The position numbers and the translations under genes are program-made. 64,000 nt of DNA. It comes from Planctomycetaceae bacterium. Lineage in GTDB: Bacteria > Planctomycetota > Planctomycetia > Pirellulales > Pirellulaceae. The notes beneath the pieces are model-generated. The model saw only the letters and a list, made by a program, of their open reading frames with translations. It did no database searches and had not been told where the DNA came from. Position 1 is the first letter of the stretch. Each line of letters starts with the position of its first letter. This document shows, one piece after another, positions 18,625 through 30,700 of this stretch. The stretch is taken from assembly GCA_020638995.1 (NCBI GenBank), contig JACKHM010000002.1, positions 682,001 through 746,000 on the forward strand, written 5' to 3'.

Positions 18625-19515
18625 TTACTTCGGTTTGGGGCGGAAACGCATTTCTGCTACCACAAACTCCCACCCCGACCCCTTCGGCTTTAGCTCGAAC
18701 ACCGTTTTGAGATACTCGGCCAGGACTTTACCTTGCTTGTCTGCGTGTTCTTTTTCGATCCAGGCAAGTTGGTCTTCCACTTCCTCGGGATAGAACTGCA
18801 TGAGCAGTCGATTCGTGATATTCACTCCCGCTTTGCGGAGCAGATTCTGGTCGAACTTCTGCAAATTGCCGCCGCGCCACGTCATGTACAAGCGTTGCTC
18901 TTTGTCTCCGGGACCACTGTAAACATCAGGTTTCCCTTTACTCAAGTTACGAGCATAGTCCACATTTTTCTTCCCGCCACCAGCCGCCCCCAGTTCAATC
19001 TTAAACGCATCCAGCTGACGGGCATATGCGGTTTCGCTCGAAGATTCGAACCGGATCTCCCAGCGTTCCCAACGCGGAATGATATTATCGCCTTCGCCCA
19101 GCGGACCTGGTGGCCGACTATCGCCCATTCCCCCTTCGCCTTTACTCGTGGCATCAGACGGCATCGACACCGAATCCATCGCAGCGGCAACGCTGGATAC
19201 TGCCTCCGTCATCGCCTCCATCGCGACTTCAAGTTGAGGTTCCGCCAATTCGGGCATCTCCTCCATACCTGGAGCTTCCAGGTCGCGCTCGAAACCTTCT
19301 GCGTGATCGCCGCGCCCGGGAACATTCTCGACCAGCTTGACCGGCACACTGCGTGGAACAAAGACGAGCGTCGCGGTGAGCCAGATAATGAACATCCCCA
19401 CGACCGCGACACCAACCATGATGAGCAATGCGACCACCAAACTTGCGACTTGATCGAAGCGCGAAACGTGCATCTGCGACGTATCTGGACGCATTGGTCT
19501 AGGCACGCTGGTCAT
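18625..19515 (-). CDS. Single-TM envelope protein in the TonB position of the ExbBD unit
   Basis: This 296-residue protein belongs to no named family I recognise. Residues 1-22 are cytoplasmic. One strong membrane helix at about 25-52 (VVALLIMVGVAVVGMFIIWL) is followed by an acidic, Met/Pro/Glu-rich spacer to about 150. The last 150 residues form a compact domain with the WERWEIRFES and LYMTWRGGN stretches. The topology (short cytoplasmic end, one helix, extended spacer, periplasmic C-terminal domain) resembles TonB, and it is the first gene of the unit that continues with exbB. A TonB-like energy coupler is an inference from topology and position, not homology. Confidence 0.7.
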   Translation of the reverse strand: MTSVPRPMRPDTSQMHVSRFDQVASLVVALLIMVGVAVVGMFIIWLTATLVFVPRSVPVKLVENVPGRGDHAEGFERDLEAPGMEEMPELAEPQLEVAMEAMTEAVSSVAAAMDSVSMPSDATSKGEGGMGDSRPPGPLGEGDNIIPRWERWEIRFESSSETAYARQLDAFKIELGAAGGGKKNVDYARNLSKGKPDVYSGPGDKEQRLYMTWRGGNLQKFDQNLLRKAGVNITNRLLMQFYPEEVEDQLAWIEKEHADKQGKVLAEYLKTVFELKPKGSGWEFVVAEMRFRPKPK

Positions 19516-19977
19516 TGGTCGTACCTCTGGCGGTTATGGATTGGATTGAGCATGTCCACCCAGGGTGGTGTAACTCCCGGAAGGGGTATTCCGAGACGGT
19601 TTCAAACGGCGATGGGCGTTAGCACGAGCGGATGACGCTACCAACACAGAAGACGTTTGATGTTAATGGGGGCATTACGAGATGTCAAGCAAACCAACCG
19701 CCCCAAGTCCTTAGCTCGTTGGGAGTTGGAAAAGTTTGTGCTGGTCGGATACCGAGGCCATTGCGAATGCGATTCGCGAGAATTGAGATTCGTCGATCGC
19801 AATCTATTACTGTCAAGTTCAATCAGCGTTTCGATGCCGCCACCTACCTCGCATCCAGGATTTTGGTGGCCGCTTTTCTCTTGTCAACCGATAAACTAGA
19901 CTTGTGCTTCCACAGTGACGTGGAACAGTCGCAAAGACCTGAGGAGATTGGAGTTCCTCCGTCTCCACGAATACATC
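19516..19977. other. 462-base gap between divergent units, no gene seen
   Basis: This gap separates the minus-strand ExbBD unit from tRNA-Phe on the plus strand and must hold the promoters of both. Open frames on the plus strand (for example 19632-20012) run into the tRNA and have no protein-like composition. I saw no convincing -35/-10 pair, repeat or hairpin. Confidence 0.5.
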
Positions 19978-20050
<73 letters not shown>

Positions 20051-20180
20051 CTTTTACAACCCCTTTTGCAGCGAGATGCCGCACAAGGGGTTGTTGCTTT
20101 TGGTCGAGAACAATAGCAACGTGGCCCTTGCGGGAAGCAGTCGAACCTCGCTCTGCAATCCGTATGCGTTGAGGTGTCGA

Positions 20181-20804
20181 GTGTTGAGTTCTTCCGCGCG
20201 TCGGCTTGCTGCCATGGGTAGCCTGTTTTGGCTGCTGGCTTTAGTTTCAGTTTTTAGTCTCGACGGGCCAGTGGCTCGATATGGCTTGAGTCACATACCG
20301 GGCGATTTGCAACGCGTCGTGTGGCTGTCGGAAGTGTTCGCCCACGGCTCGGGGATTGCGATGATTCTGCTCGTTGTGTGGGCGCTGGATAGGGAACGCC
20401 GGTTCTTTGTGCTGCGTGCGGCACTTCTGGCTTTCTTGCCGGGAATTGTCGCGAGAATGGGAAAATGGCTTGTCGCGAGACAGCGACCGATGGTCTTTGA
20501 TTTGGACAAAGTAGCAAGTGCTTCCTTCATTGGCATTCCGGGTGATCCGCGTGATTGGGAATTACAATCGTTCCCGTCTGGTCATACTGCCACCGCCGTT
20601 GGATTCGCGATCGCGTTGAGTTATCTGTACCCCCGCGGCCGTTGCCTTTTTGCTCTTTTCGCGTTTTTGGCCGCATCCCAGCGGGTATTGTTCGATGCCC
20701 ATTTTTTGAGTGATGCGTTGGTATCGGCCGGGATCGCGTGCTTTGTCGCTGCAATTCTTGGCGACCGCTTGTTGTGGGACGCGAGAACCCTGGTGAAGCC
20801 TTAA
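20181..20804 (+). CDS. PAP2-family membrane phosphatase
   Basis: This 207-residue integral-membrane acid phosphatase is of the PAP2 superfamily, which includes undecaprenyl-pyrophosphate and lipid phosphatases. The three signature motifs are KWLVARQRP (95-103), PSGH (132-135) and R-x5-H-x3-D (Arg168, His174, Asp178). Five to six hydrophobic helices surround them. GTG 20181 follows a GAGG site by six bases and is preferred; ATG 20214 is an alternative. The frame's upstream extension overlaps the tRNA and is rejected. The physiological substrate (lipid A, undecaprenyl or phosphatidate) cannot be told. Confidence 0.85.
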   Translation: MLSSSARRLAAMGSLFWLLALVSVFSLDGPVARYGLSHIPGDLQRVVWLSEVFAHGSGIAMILLVVWALDRERRFFVLRAALLAFLPGIVARMGKWLVARQRPMVFDLDKVASASFIGIPGDPRDWELQSFPSGHTATAVGFAIALSYLYPRGRCLFALFAFLAASQRVLFDAHFLSDALVSAGIACFVAAILGDRLLWDARTLVKP

Positions 20805-20893
20805 GTTGTTCGCGAGTCTGTATTCCTGATAGAATCGATCGCGTTATAGGGGAGTGATCAGACGCCAGTTGCCTGATTGAGGAGAGCGCGAAA

Positions 20894-21529
20894 ATGTATG
20901 GACTCCTGCTTTTAGCTGCCCTTGGCGCAGACGGAACTAAGCCCGCCTTGGACCCGCGTCCCTATCACGAAATCAGCCGCGACCTCAGCCAATTTCTTCG
21001 ACGCGAAGCGACGGCAACGGACAACCGGAAGAGAGCACAGGCTATCTATCAACTAACCGTTTTGTATGGCGAGCTGAGACGCGATGCACGATTGGTGGAA
21101 AGCGAAACCCTCACTTCCTATAAGAACCGCCTCTGGAGTCGTTTATCGAAAGTCAAGAAAGAGCTTGAGCGCGAATTCGGTCGAAATGCGAGTACCTCTA
21201 CACAGAACACAAGTTCCAATGAATCCGCAAACGAACTCACTGCTGGTATTGCCGAATCGCTAAGTCTGGTCGGACAGATTTCAGGTGGACCGGCGCACTT
21301 GCTCTCGCATGTACAAGGTTCGCATGGTGGCAGTGCCGTTCCGGATTTTGGACCAAGCCTCGTGGAATTGATTGAACGGACGATTGCGCCAGAGTTTTGG
21401 GATGTCGCCGGGGGGCCTGGCACAGTCGTTTACTACGCTCCTTTGCGGGCGCTCGTCGTCCGGGCGACGAGCGAAGTACATCACGATATCCGGGGAGTGC
21501 TGGGGGGGCTACGTGCCGCGGGTATGTAG
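20894..21529 (+). CDS. Small planctomycete protein of unknown function
   Basis: This 211-residue protein starts at ATG 20894 after a GAGGAGAG purine run. It has a short hydrophobic start (GLLLLAALG) that could be a weak signal peptide, a helical, basic middle part, and a C-terminal block (residues about 155-205: LVELIERTIAPEFWDVAGGPGTVVYY...LVVRATSEVHHDI). That block resembles a segment I recall from many planctomycete exported proteins, sometimes next to secretin/STN-like regions. That resemblance is from memory and unverified. It stands alone and faces the giant gene across a terminator. Confidence 0.75.
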   Translation: MYGLLLLAALGADGTKPALDPRPYHEISRDLSQFLRREATATDNRKRAQAIYQLTVLYGELRRDARLVESETLTSYKNRLWSRLSKVKKELEREFGRNASTSTQNTSSNESANELTAGIAESLSLVGQISGGPAHLLSHVQGSHGGSAVPDFGPSLVELIERTIAPEFWDVAGGPGTVVYYAPLRALVVRATSEVHHDIRGVLGGLRAAGM

Positions 21530-21649
21530 TGACCAGTGACCTGCTTTTGGACGACCAGTTTGTCGATTGCGTTGCGTTGTGCTTGCGGTGCAAGTTCACG
21601 TAGTCAAAAGCCGAACTCCACGGCGTCCCCTCAAGGCTTCGCCATGAGA

Positions 21650-21683
21650 AAGAGCCTCTGCGCCAGATGACGCAGAGGCTCTT
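21650..21683. terminator. Perfect 13-bp hairpin between convergent genes
   Basis: AAGAGCCTCTGCG (21650-21662) pairs without mismatch with CGCAGAGGCTCTT (21671-21683) across an 8-base loop. It lies between the plus-strand gene ending at 21529 and the giant minus-strand gene ending at 21713. On the minus strand the hairpin is followed by TCTC, so it best serves the giant gene; it may work in both directions. Confidence 0.75.
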
Positions 21684-21712
21684 GTTAGCAATGGCAGGCC
21701 GCAGCTGATGAC

Positions 21713-24700
21713 CTATGCGAGATCATCTTCACGACCAAACGAACTCATGACGTCGGCTGCAAGCTCATCGAAGTTGAATAGCTCGTCGTCGTTCAGCAAC
21801 TCGTCCAGAGCAGATCCAACGATAGTGTCCGCTGGACTACCGAAGTCGAACAAGTCATCAGACTCGAACGCAGCAAGTAACGAATCAATTTCCAGCTCGT
21901 CCGAATCGTTCGAGGCATCCGCATCGTCAAGCAAGGCAAACAGCTCTTCGAGCTGTTGCGATGCCGGTGCGATCGGTGCGAACACAATTCGCATCGTATC
22001 AGCGACAGCCAGGAACTGACCTTCGGCAACCTCAATCGTCCCGCTGGAGTCAACCTGGAGGTCACTCTCAGGGCCTGTGCCCGCCACGATCGTAGCCGGC
22101 GAGGAGCCTTCGCCCTCCGCCTGAATGAAGTTGTTCGCATTCAGGTAGTTGATGATCGTAAGAACGTCTTTCGGGGCAATGGCACCATCGCCGTCAACAT
22201 CCATCAATCGCTCGATACCAGTGAACGTGGATTGCGTCCCATTCTCGTTGAGATTGTTGATGATGATCAACGCATCGATCGCACTGACGTTTCCGTCCTG
22301 GTTGACGTCAAGCCGGTGCAGGATGTCCGTGACTTCGTCTTCAGTCAAGTCAACCACGCCTGCGGTGGCTGGGGGATCGAAGTTGCCGACGATCGGAATC
22401 GAGTACGCGGTGCCAAGCTGCATGTACAAGTCCTCGCCGAATGGCACAGGCTTGAATGGATGATCCAAAGTGTTGACAGTTCCCGCTGCTCGATTGATTC
22501 CATTCGGGTCGTTCGACACCAGGAAAAACCATTCCGCGCCCTCGTTCGGCGTGATGCCGGACTGGTCGGGAGACCACAGACCGATGTCGTCAATGCCATC
22601 TTGATCCAAGTCGGCCGCCAACGGTCGTTCGCGGACACCGATAAATCCGAAGTTGATCGTCGCATCGACTTGACCATTGATCCGCGGGTTACCGGGCAAC
22701 GGTCCTGTGGCAGCTCCCGCACCGCTAAGGTCGAACTGGAATACGTCGTCAGACCAAGTTGCCAGGTCGTCCAGACCATCACCGTCGAAGTCGCCAACGA
22801 TCGGGTAGCCACGCATTGCAGTTACGATGGCACTGCCCGCATCCAATTGGAAGTCGCCGTTGATATCGAAGTACCACGTCGTTCCCGTGAAGATACCAAC
22901 TTCGTCACCGGATGTCGGAGCAAAGTTACCTGCAACCGGTAGGCCATTGAAGTTGATACCGGCACCCGATTGCACATCCGAGGCAGCGTTTCCGTTGGTG
23001 TCAATTATGTCTGGCACGCCGTCGTTATTGCCATCAACGAGGAATCGCCAAGGTCCAGAAGCGCCCGTGCCGACGCTGCCGTAGACGGCAAGCTTGTCAA
23101 ACCCGTCTGCAACGCCGTCGTCGGCGGTTCCGAGGAATCCATCCGGGCCCGGAGCGCGGAAGTTGCCAGCGAAGAAGTCGTCGCTGGTGAACGCACGATC
23201 GGTGCCGGCATTTCCGTTGCCGAACGTGTAGATAATGTCGCGGTTAACAAAGTCTGCATTCCGAGGATCGATTGCTTCGTTGCCGTTGATATCGATCCAA
23301 GCGTTTCCAGAGGCCCAGACACCAATCTCCGGTCGGCTATCGATCGTGAAACGGGCATTGAAGTCGTTGCCCGGTATTAGGTCGCCACTGGGGAACTGTA
23401 GCGTTGTGGAGTTCTCTGGTTCAATCGTATCCATTTCGCCATCCAGAGCGTTGCCCGAGTGATCGGTCAATGCGTCGCGAATGATCAGCGTGTAACGATC
23501 GTCCGGCAACGGCTCGAAGAAGGTGAAGATGATCTCGCCAGTCGCGACGCTACCACTGTTCACCTGGTCCGATCGGAAGATTACCGACTGAATCGGGATA
23601 ATGCCGTTGTAATCGCCACGCACCTCGAAGTACTCCGGTTCGAGTGGCGACTCACCTGCACCAATCCGAAGCCCAGTCGCCGGATTGACCGTGGTGACAG
23701 GCGTCTTCAAGGCTGGATAGAGGAACGAAGCCGGTGCGCCCGGAACGCGAATCGGTAGGTCTTCGATGTTTACCGTGATGCTCGGAGCCAGCGGAGTAGG
23801 ACCGTTGATCGAAGGCTTTGGATCGAAGACGTCATAGTCAGGATGGCCGGTGATAAAGACGGCAGGCTCTGGTCCAACTGGATCGAAGACCCGCGGGCCC
23901 TGCGTATCGAGGAAGATCTCCAATACTTGCGGGCCACCGAAGTTGCCTGCAACATCCTCGGAATCTACCAAGATCCGACGCAGACCATCTTTTGCGAATC
24001 CGAGAGACGGATCGTTGAGGTTCACGACCGAGGTGATCTCCCACTGCCCATTTGGATGGTTGCCGGTTGCATTACCGAACTGGTTGCTGCCATCGAATGG
24101 AGTCGAAACCGTTTCGCCGATGAAGATGTCGGTTCCTGGCTGAATCGTTCCGTTGCCATTCATATCGACGAACAATCGCACGTTGACATTTGCTTCCGCC
24201 AGACCCCAGAAGGTTGGCGTGCGGTCGCTTGTGATGCGGTCCGAGAACGTCGATTCCATAATTGGATTGCCGGTATCGCTGTCAGGATGCAGGCCGTCCA
24301 ACGCTTGCGATTGCAAGCCGAAGAAGACGGGTGGAGCCACTGTATCAACGATAATCTCGAGCGACTGACTGCGTGCGCCGTAGCCGTACTGAGTTCCGGG
24401 GCCAACAGTGGGATCTATAATCTGAACCTTGGCGTTAATAAAGTGACTGCCGTTGGTCAACGTCAGGCCTGCGCCGTTGTTGGCATTTCCGAAGTCAAAC
24501 GTATACACGCCTGGCTCGGCGCCCTGCTCGGCATATCCGATCGGAACCTGCGGTTCGTTAGTCGGTTGTTGAGGATCACCTTCCAGGAAGATTGCAACGC
24601 GATAACCGGGAGTCGTGTTGTTATTCGCGTTCGATCCGTTGAACGGAATAGGAATCAGCTGATCAGGCGGATTGTTGGTAAAGACCGTCCCGTCGTTACC

Positions 24701-27700
24701 TTGGATATCCCGCAAGAAGACAGCGTCGTCTAGCCGGAAGATAATCGAAGGTTGCGCGTCGCAAGTGATATTGTCAAAGTGCGAACGACCCGTATCGCTA
24801 TTCAGTCCCGAGGGTGGATTCAATGTGCAGTTGTAGCCGTTGTCCGCGGGCAAATCGTCCAGTTCGATGTCGTATGGCACGGCTGGCACTTCATTGGTAA
24901 CGGTCACATCGTAGCCGTTGATCACGTTCGTCGTGCTGCCAAAGACGTGCAGGTAGTACGTCTGGCCTGCGACCGCTGGAATGCGAACCCGCTCGTTGTG
25001 ATCGCCAATGCCGTTTTCGTTGCTGCCGAATGCTCCGGTGCCGCCAATGACGTTTCCGGCTGCATCCAAGACCTCGATATTAATGTTGCCATCGCCGGGT
25101 ACCAGGTTATTCATGTCATTGAAGTACACCTGGAAGTCGAGCGTTCCATTGTCCTTCGCGATAACTCGGTAGTAGTCGTGATCTTCGGGAACAGCGGGAT
25201 GCTCGTCGACGTTCGGGAAGATCTCGGCGTTGGTGATCTGCAGTGTCTCACCGCTTCCGACGTAAGACGAATTTGTGCGGAACTCGTTCGGCTCATGCAA
25301 GTCCGGTCCCATGATCGTGATGTTTGGATCACCCGTATTGCGATTGTTCTTCGCATTTGTCGTATCGAAGTTTGCAGACACGACTTCCACGTTGTTGTAA
25401 GAAATGCTCGGACGACGAACGGTGGCATTGAACGGCAGTACGTTGCCCGCGTCCGGGGTTCGGCTGCGGTGAATGACGACATAGTCAGCCGCATCGCTTA
25501 AGAAGGCACGCGTTCCATCTGCGTTCAGGTTTGTTACAACCAACGCGTCGGAAGCACGAGGCTCGCCACCTTCGACATTGATGTACAAACCATTTCCAAC
25601 TGCTGGAGCCGACGCCACCCAGAACGTGTCATCGCCATCGTTGCCCTCGACAGTGACCGATTCGATGATTCCTGCCGAGCCAATGGTGGCGGTACCGTTA
25701 TCCAGCGTCACATTTCGCCAAAGCGTGCCAACACCGGCAAAGAACGGCAGAACTTCAACGCTGACCGTCCGTCTTGGACCGTCAACTCGAATCAAATCTC
25801 GGCCAGAGGTTCCGTTCACAATCACCTTGTCTGCAAAGCCGCCCCCGCCGCCGAGACCAGCCGCACCGCCACTGATCGTGAATGTGCTGACGCCTTGGGT
25901 GACTTCGTCGAACAGGAATTGTGTTGGCACGCCAACCGCACTGACATGTCCCGAGTCAGCACTGAGCGGAGTAAACGTGATCGTGTCCTCTGTACGTGTG
26001 CCGGAAACATACAGATCGTTTTCATTCGCGTCGATCGTAGCGGTCTCGACGCCGGACAAAGTCACAGCACCAAGCCCCGTTTGAGTGATCGTCGGAATCG
26101 CTTCGGGTGAGGTGGTCCGGGCTGAATCCAAATCCACCGAAACTTCATTCGGCCCAGCGTCGGCGATGTTGACCTGGAAGTTGACTTGATCGCTTCCACT
26201 CGGGCCTTCTGCATTCACCAAAATCGGAATAGTTCCGGTACCGTTGTCAACGCTGGCGTCGATGATCGGGATGATGTTGAAATCATCATCGCCATCGAGT
26301 CCTTCGAGTACGTAAGATTCGACCTGAACCGTGTTAATTGGGATTCGGGTATTCAGGAAGATGTCCGGCGTTCCGGGCACGATGAATGTGTCGGCTGCGG
26401 GTGTGCCGAGCGCGACGACAATATCTGCGTTGCCGGCTTCACCGTCGATCGTTAGGCCGGTTGCGCCCGCGCGATCCAACCCTTCGTAGGTCACGGGTAA
26501 CAATTCGTCAACAGAAACGGTACCCGCATTATCCTGAATCGCCGGTTGATGCACGATCAGGTTGTTCGCGCCATTACCAAATACGGTCAACGCCGTGGCG
26601 AATGCGCCGGTTCCGTTCTCTTCGCCATCAAACAGGAATTCCTCAGCGTGAGCGAGCGTGATCATGCTGCCGGCAGTCGTCAGAGTCAGGCTACCACCGC
26701 TGGAACTGGTTGGACGGTACTCGGCCGACTCGCCTGCGTACGGCGTACTGATCTTAATCGTATCACCATTTGAAGATGGCGTGCCTCCTACGAAAGGCGT
26801 GACGAAGTCGCCGTCCAATGTGACGGGAATCGCGAATGTCGCGGAAGCTTGCATGACGATATCGTCATCGCCTGCTTTACCCTCGACCACAACACTGTTG
26901 GCGTTGGTGACGGTCGCGAACGGACTATCGTTGACAGAGAACTGAAGGTCATCGGGACCATTAGTGACCAATGTGATGTCATCGTCGGCATTCGTGCCGC
27001 AGATGCTCAATTGATCCGGATCGGTGATCGTCAAATTCTCGATGTGGTCGTAGCTGACCGTTTGGTTCGCACCAACATCGATACCACCTTCGTCGCCTTC
27101 CGGTCCGGGGAAGAACGTCGTGTTGGCGTTACCAGCCTGGATGTTGATCGTGTCACCCGTGTTCGTCGAACCGATGGGGTCACCGCCGTCGATGAAGATC
27201 GGAATGATGGCTGGCGTAACGGTGAACGTGTCTTCGCCTTGCAACCCGTTCACGGTCAAGGCTTCGATGGCTTCATCCGGGGCGCCGCTGTTGTAGGTCA
27301 CTGTGCCGCCTGGAGTGGTGGTCGCGGTGCCGCTAACAGTGATTGCTTCGCCCAACGAGGAACCGTTGACTGTCAGGTGATCTTCTCCGCCACCACCATC
27401 GATATCTACGGTTGTGGTCCCGCTGTACAAGACAATCGGATCTCGGTCGTTGGCTTGTGCTGCACCGGACATTCCGTCCAACGGGGTGACCACGATTTGA
27501 TCGTCTGCAAAGGTGCCGACGATTTCCATCGTTTGACCTGTCGCATCCGTCGCGACAATCTCCAAACCGGTGTAATTGAGTACCGGCGTACCTGCCGCGC
27601 TGCTGTAACCTATCACCGTGCTGTTGCCAAGATCGACTTCAACGGCCGATTGAGCATTCGTGGCGGTTAAGATGTCGTCATCATCGCCATCGCCGCCGTT

Positions 27701-30700
27701 TACGTTAATCGTGGTGTAGATGTTGCTGCCGTTGACGTTGAACAGGTCTTCGCCCTCGAAGGCATTCACGGTCACCGTGGGCAAGGTCGTTGTTTCGATG
27801 GTGGCTCGACCAGCAAACGCTACGTCATTGTCCGCACCAGCCGCTCCCGCGGAAATGCCGAACGTGTCGTTCTCGTCAGTACCGTTTACCGTTGCCACAC
27901 CGCCTCCGGCCCCGGTCAGGTCGATCGTCTCACCCGCACCGTAGCCGAAGTAGCTTACTACCGGATCAGCGTCGGTGAGGATCGTTCCCTCGTCCGTCTC
28001 GGCACCTGGATTGACGGTGTAGTTAATCGAACCCGTGACGGCTACTTCAGCACCAGGAATCGTCGTCGTCAACGAAATGCCTTCGATCGTTCCGTATACA
28101 ACTGGAACAGGTTCCGCACCCGTTATCGTGTTGGTTGCTGTTGCGATTGTGACGGTGTTACCAGCAGCCAGATCATTGACTACCAGCTTGTCGCTCGCGG
28201 TGGGGTCGTTGCCGTTGACGGCAATGCCCGTCAAGCCAGCCGGAGTCGTTCCATTGCGTAACGAAATGACGTCGTCACCGGCATTACCATTGAGCGTCAA
28301 GTTCACCTTATTGCCGAACTCAATGGTCTCGAAGCCATCGACCGAGACTAAGCCTGTGGTTAAGGCCGCTGGATTGATGGCGTTGGCGACACCGCTGTTG
28401 GGGCCAACGATGTAATTGATCGCGTTGTCCGCGTTCGTGCCGTTAACAACCAGTGTGGCAGCCGGAATGAGATCGACGACCGGCTCTAAGTTGAGGAAGT
28501 CGATGACCATATTGGCGTCGTAGGTCAAACGACCTTCTGTCACCGCTGCACCCGGAGTATACGTCGCTGTAACGACTGGCGTGGCGGGAGTTCCGCGAGC
28601 GATCAAGAGATCGTTGCCTTGCCCACCGTCAAACGTAATTGGAACATTGATCAAATCGGATGCGCCGACATCAACTGTCAACCAGTCGTCGCCGCCAAGC
28701 GTGTTGACGACCAATCGTCCTGTCGCCGCGTTGGTTGCCGTAACGACAACCGGAGTTCCTCCGGTCGTGCCCTTGTTATCGGTCACACGGGCCGCCGTGG
28801 CAGTCGGTCGCGTCACGACAAAGCGATCGTTCGCGACGCCAGCCCCACCAACACCCTCGATAACCAGGGTGTCGGTAGCGCCCAAATCGGCGGTGTAATT
28901 GGCCGCCACTGCTCCGCCGAGGAACCAAGTAGCGAAGGTGACGACATCAGCACCACCTTGTCCGACGATGTTAAAGGCACTCATGCCTTGGAACTCAACA
29001 TTCGGCAAGCTGTTGCTCGTTACCAGATCCGCATTGTTACCTCGGGCTACCCGCGCGGTGTTGTCTCCAGAACCAAGATTGACGTTTAAGGTATCTGAAC
29101 TGTTGCCACCTTCGAAGGCAATCAACTCGATTCCAGTCACATCAAGACGATCTGTTGCGGCTTGCGGCATCAAACCGAGGATGTCTTGATCATCGCTTTC
29201 GGTTGCATCGGGCTGGACCGTAATCGTTTCGACAATCCCATTGTCACCCGTGATGTTCAAGCTATCGCTTCCATCTCCGTTGCCATCGCCAAAGACACCA
29301 AACGTGCCCGTCGACAGAATCTGCGATTGGAGATTGATATTGTCATCACCTTCTCCGGCGCGAATCTCGTAGTTCTCGACATTACCTGCCAGGTCTGCCG
29401 GGAAGTCGATATTCGTGGTCAGCAGGACGTGTGGCCCAGCGGAACTGGTCAACGTGATGTCAGCTTCGTTGTTGGCATTAAAGTCGACATCAATGGTGTC
29501 GCTGGCAGACGTGCCGCTTGCGACCAAGGTATCGCTGCCGCCGCGGCCGTCGATCGCGACCAAGCCGCCCAATCCGATGTTGGAGTAGCTGATTCCCAAC
29601 ATGCTCTGACCGTTCGTCAAATCACTGACCGCAACGCTTCCGCTGTCAGCCGCGTTGCCTGGCGTGTGAACGAATCGATCGTTGCTGGCCGCCTGAGCAA
29701 AGCCGTCACCGACTACGGTAACGGTATCGGTAAATGCGGTTGGCGTATTCTGCGTCGTGGTATGGGCGTCGTTGTCGTGGTCAAACAGACCTTCGGCGCT
29801 TAGCCCGTCGTACAAGAGGGACTCGATACCGCCAGGCGACGAGACGTATTCAAACGGGGTCTGGAAGCCATTCGTGCCATCGTGGTCAACTCGCCACGAG
29901 CCTATACGAACGGTCGAATGCAAATTCGCAGCACCATCGTCGTAGATCCGCAGGATGCCTGCATCCGGAGCTGTCGGCTGGTACACGACCTCATTGTTCT
30001 GGTACGGGGTTTCCACCCGCAGCCGATCGCCAACTTCCGGTGTTGAGGCCAAGCCACCTGCCACGAAGACATCGACGCCCCACACGGCTTGGTTCGGTGC
30101 CGGAGTGCGAAGTGTGATGTCGTCGTCGCCGTGTAAGCCATCGATGAAGATCTCTGGCGTGTTCACCCACAAAATGTCAGGGCTGTCATTGACTGCGGTG
30201 GTGAAGTCCTGGATGCCGGGCGACATTGTAGCTAGTACGCCGTGCGTCGAATCGTCGCGAGCGATGACCGTGATCTCGTCGTCGTCGTTCGTGCCCACGA
30301 TGATTGCCTTCGCAGCGCTGAACACTCCCAAGGCTTCGATGTGGTCGTAGCTGATGCGTTCGTTGGCACCGACAATGAAACCGCCTTCATCTGGCTCAGG
30401 CCCGGCTTCCCAACTGACCACAGCTCCGCCAGCGATGATGTTGATCAAGTCGCCTGCGGTCTGGCCGATCGGGTCGCCACCGTCGATGAAGACCGTAGTG
30501 TCGTCGTCAGCCGTCACGTCGAAGGTGTCGTCGCCTTCCAGGCCGTTAACGACCAGCGACTCGATTCCACCTGCAACCCACGTGACAAGTCCATCGTTCG
30601 ATGCATCGTCATTGTCATCAATCGCCACCGTTCGCAGTGCATCACCATCTGCGTTGACGGCATCGGAAGCATTAACGTCAAAGCGTTGCGGCAGTGTGTT

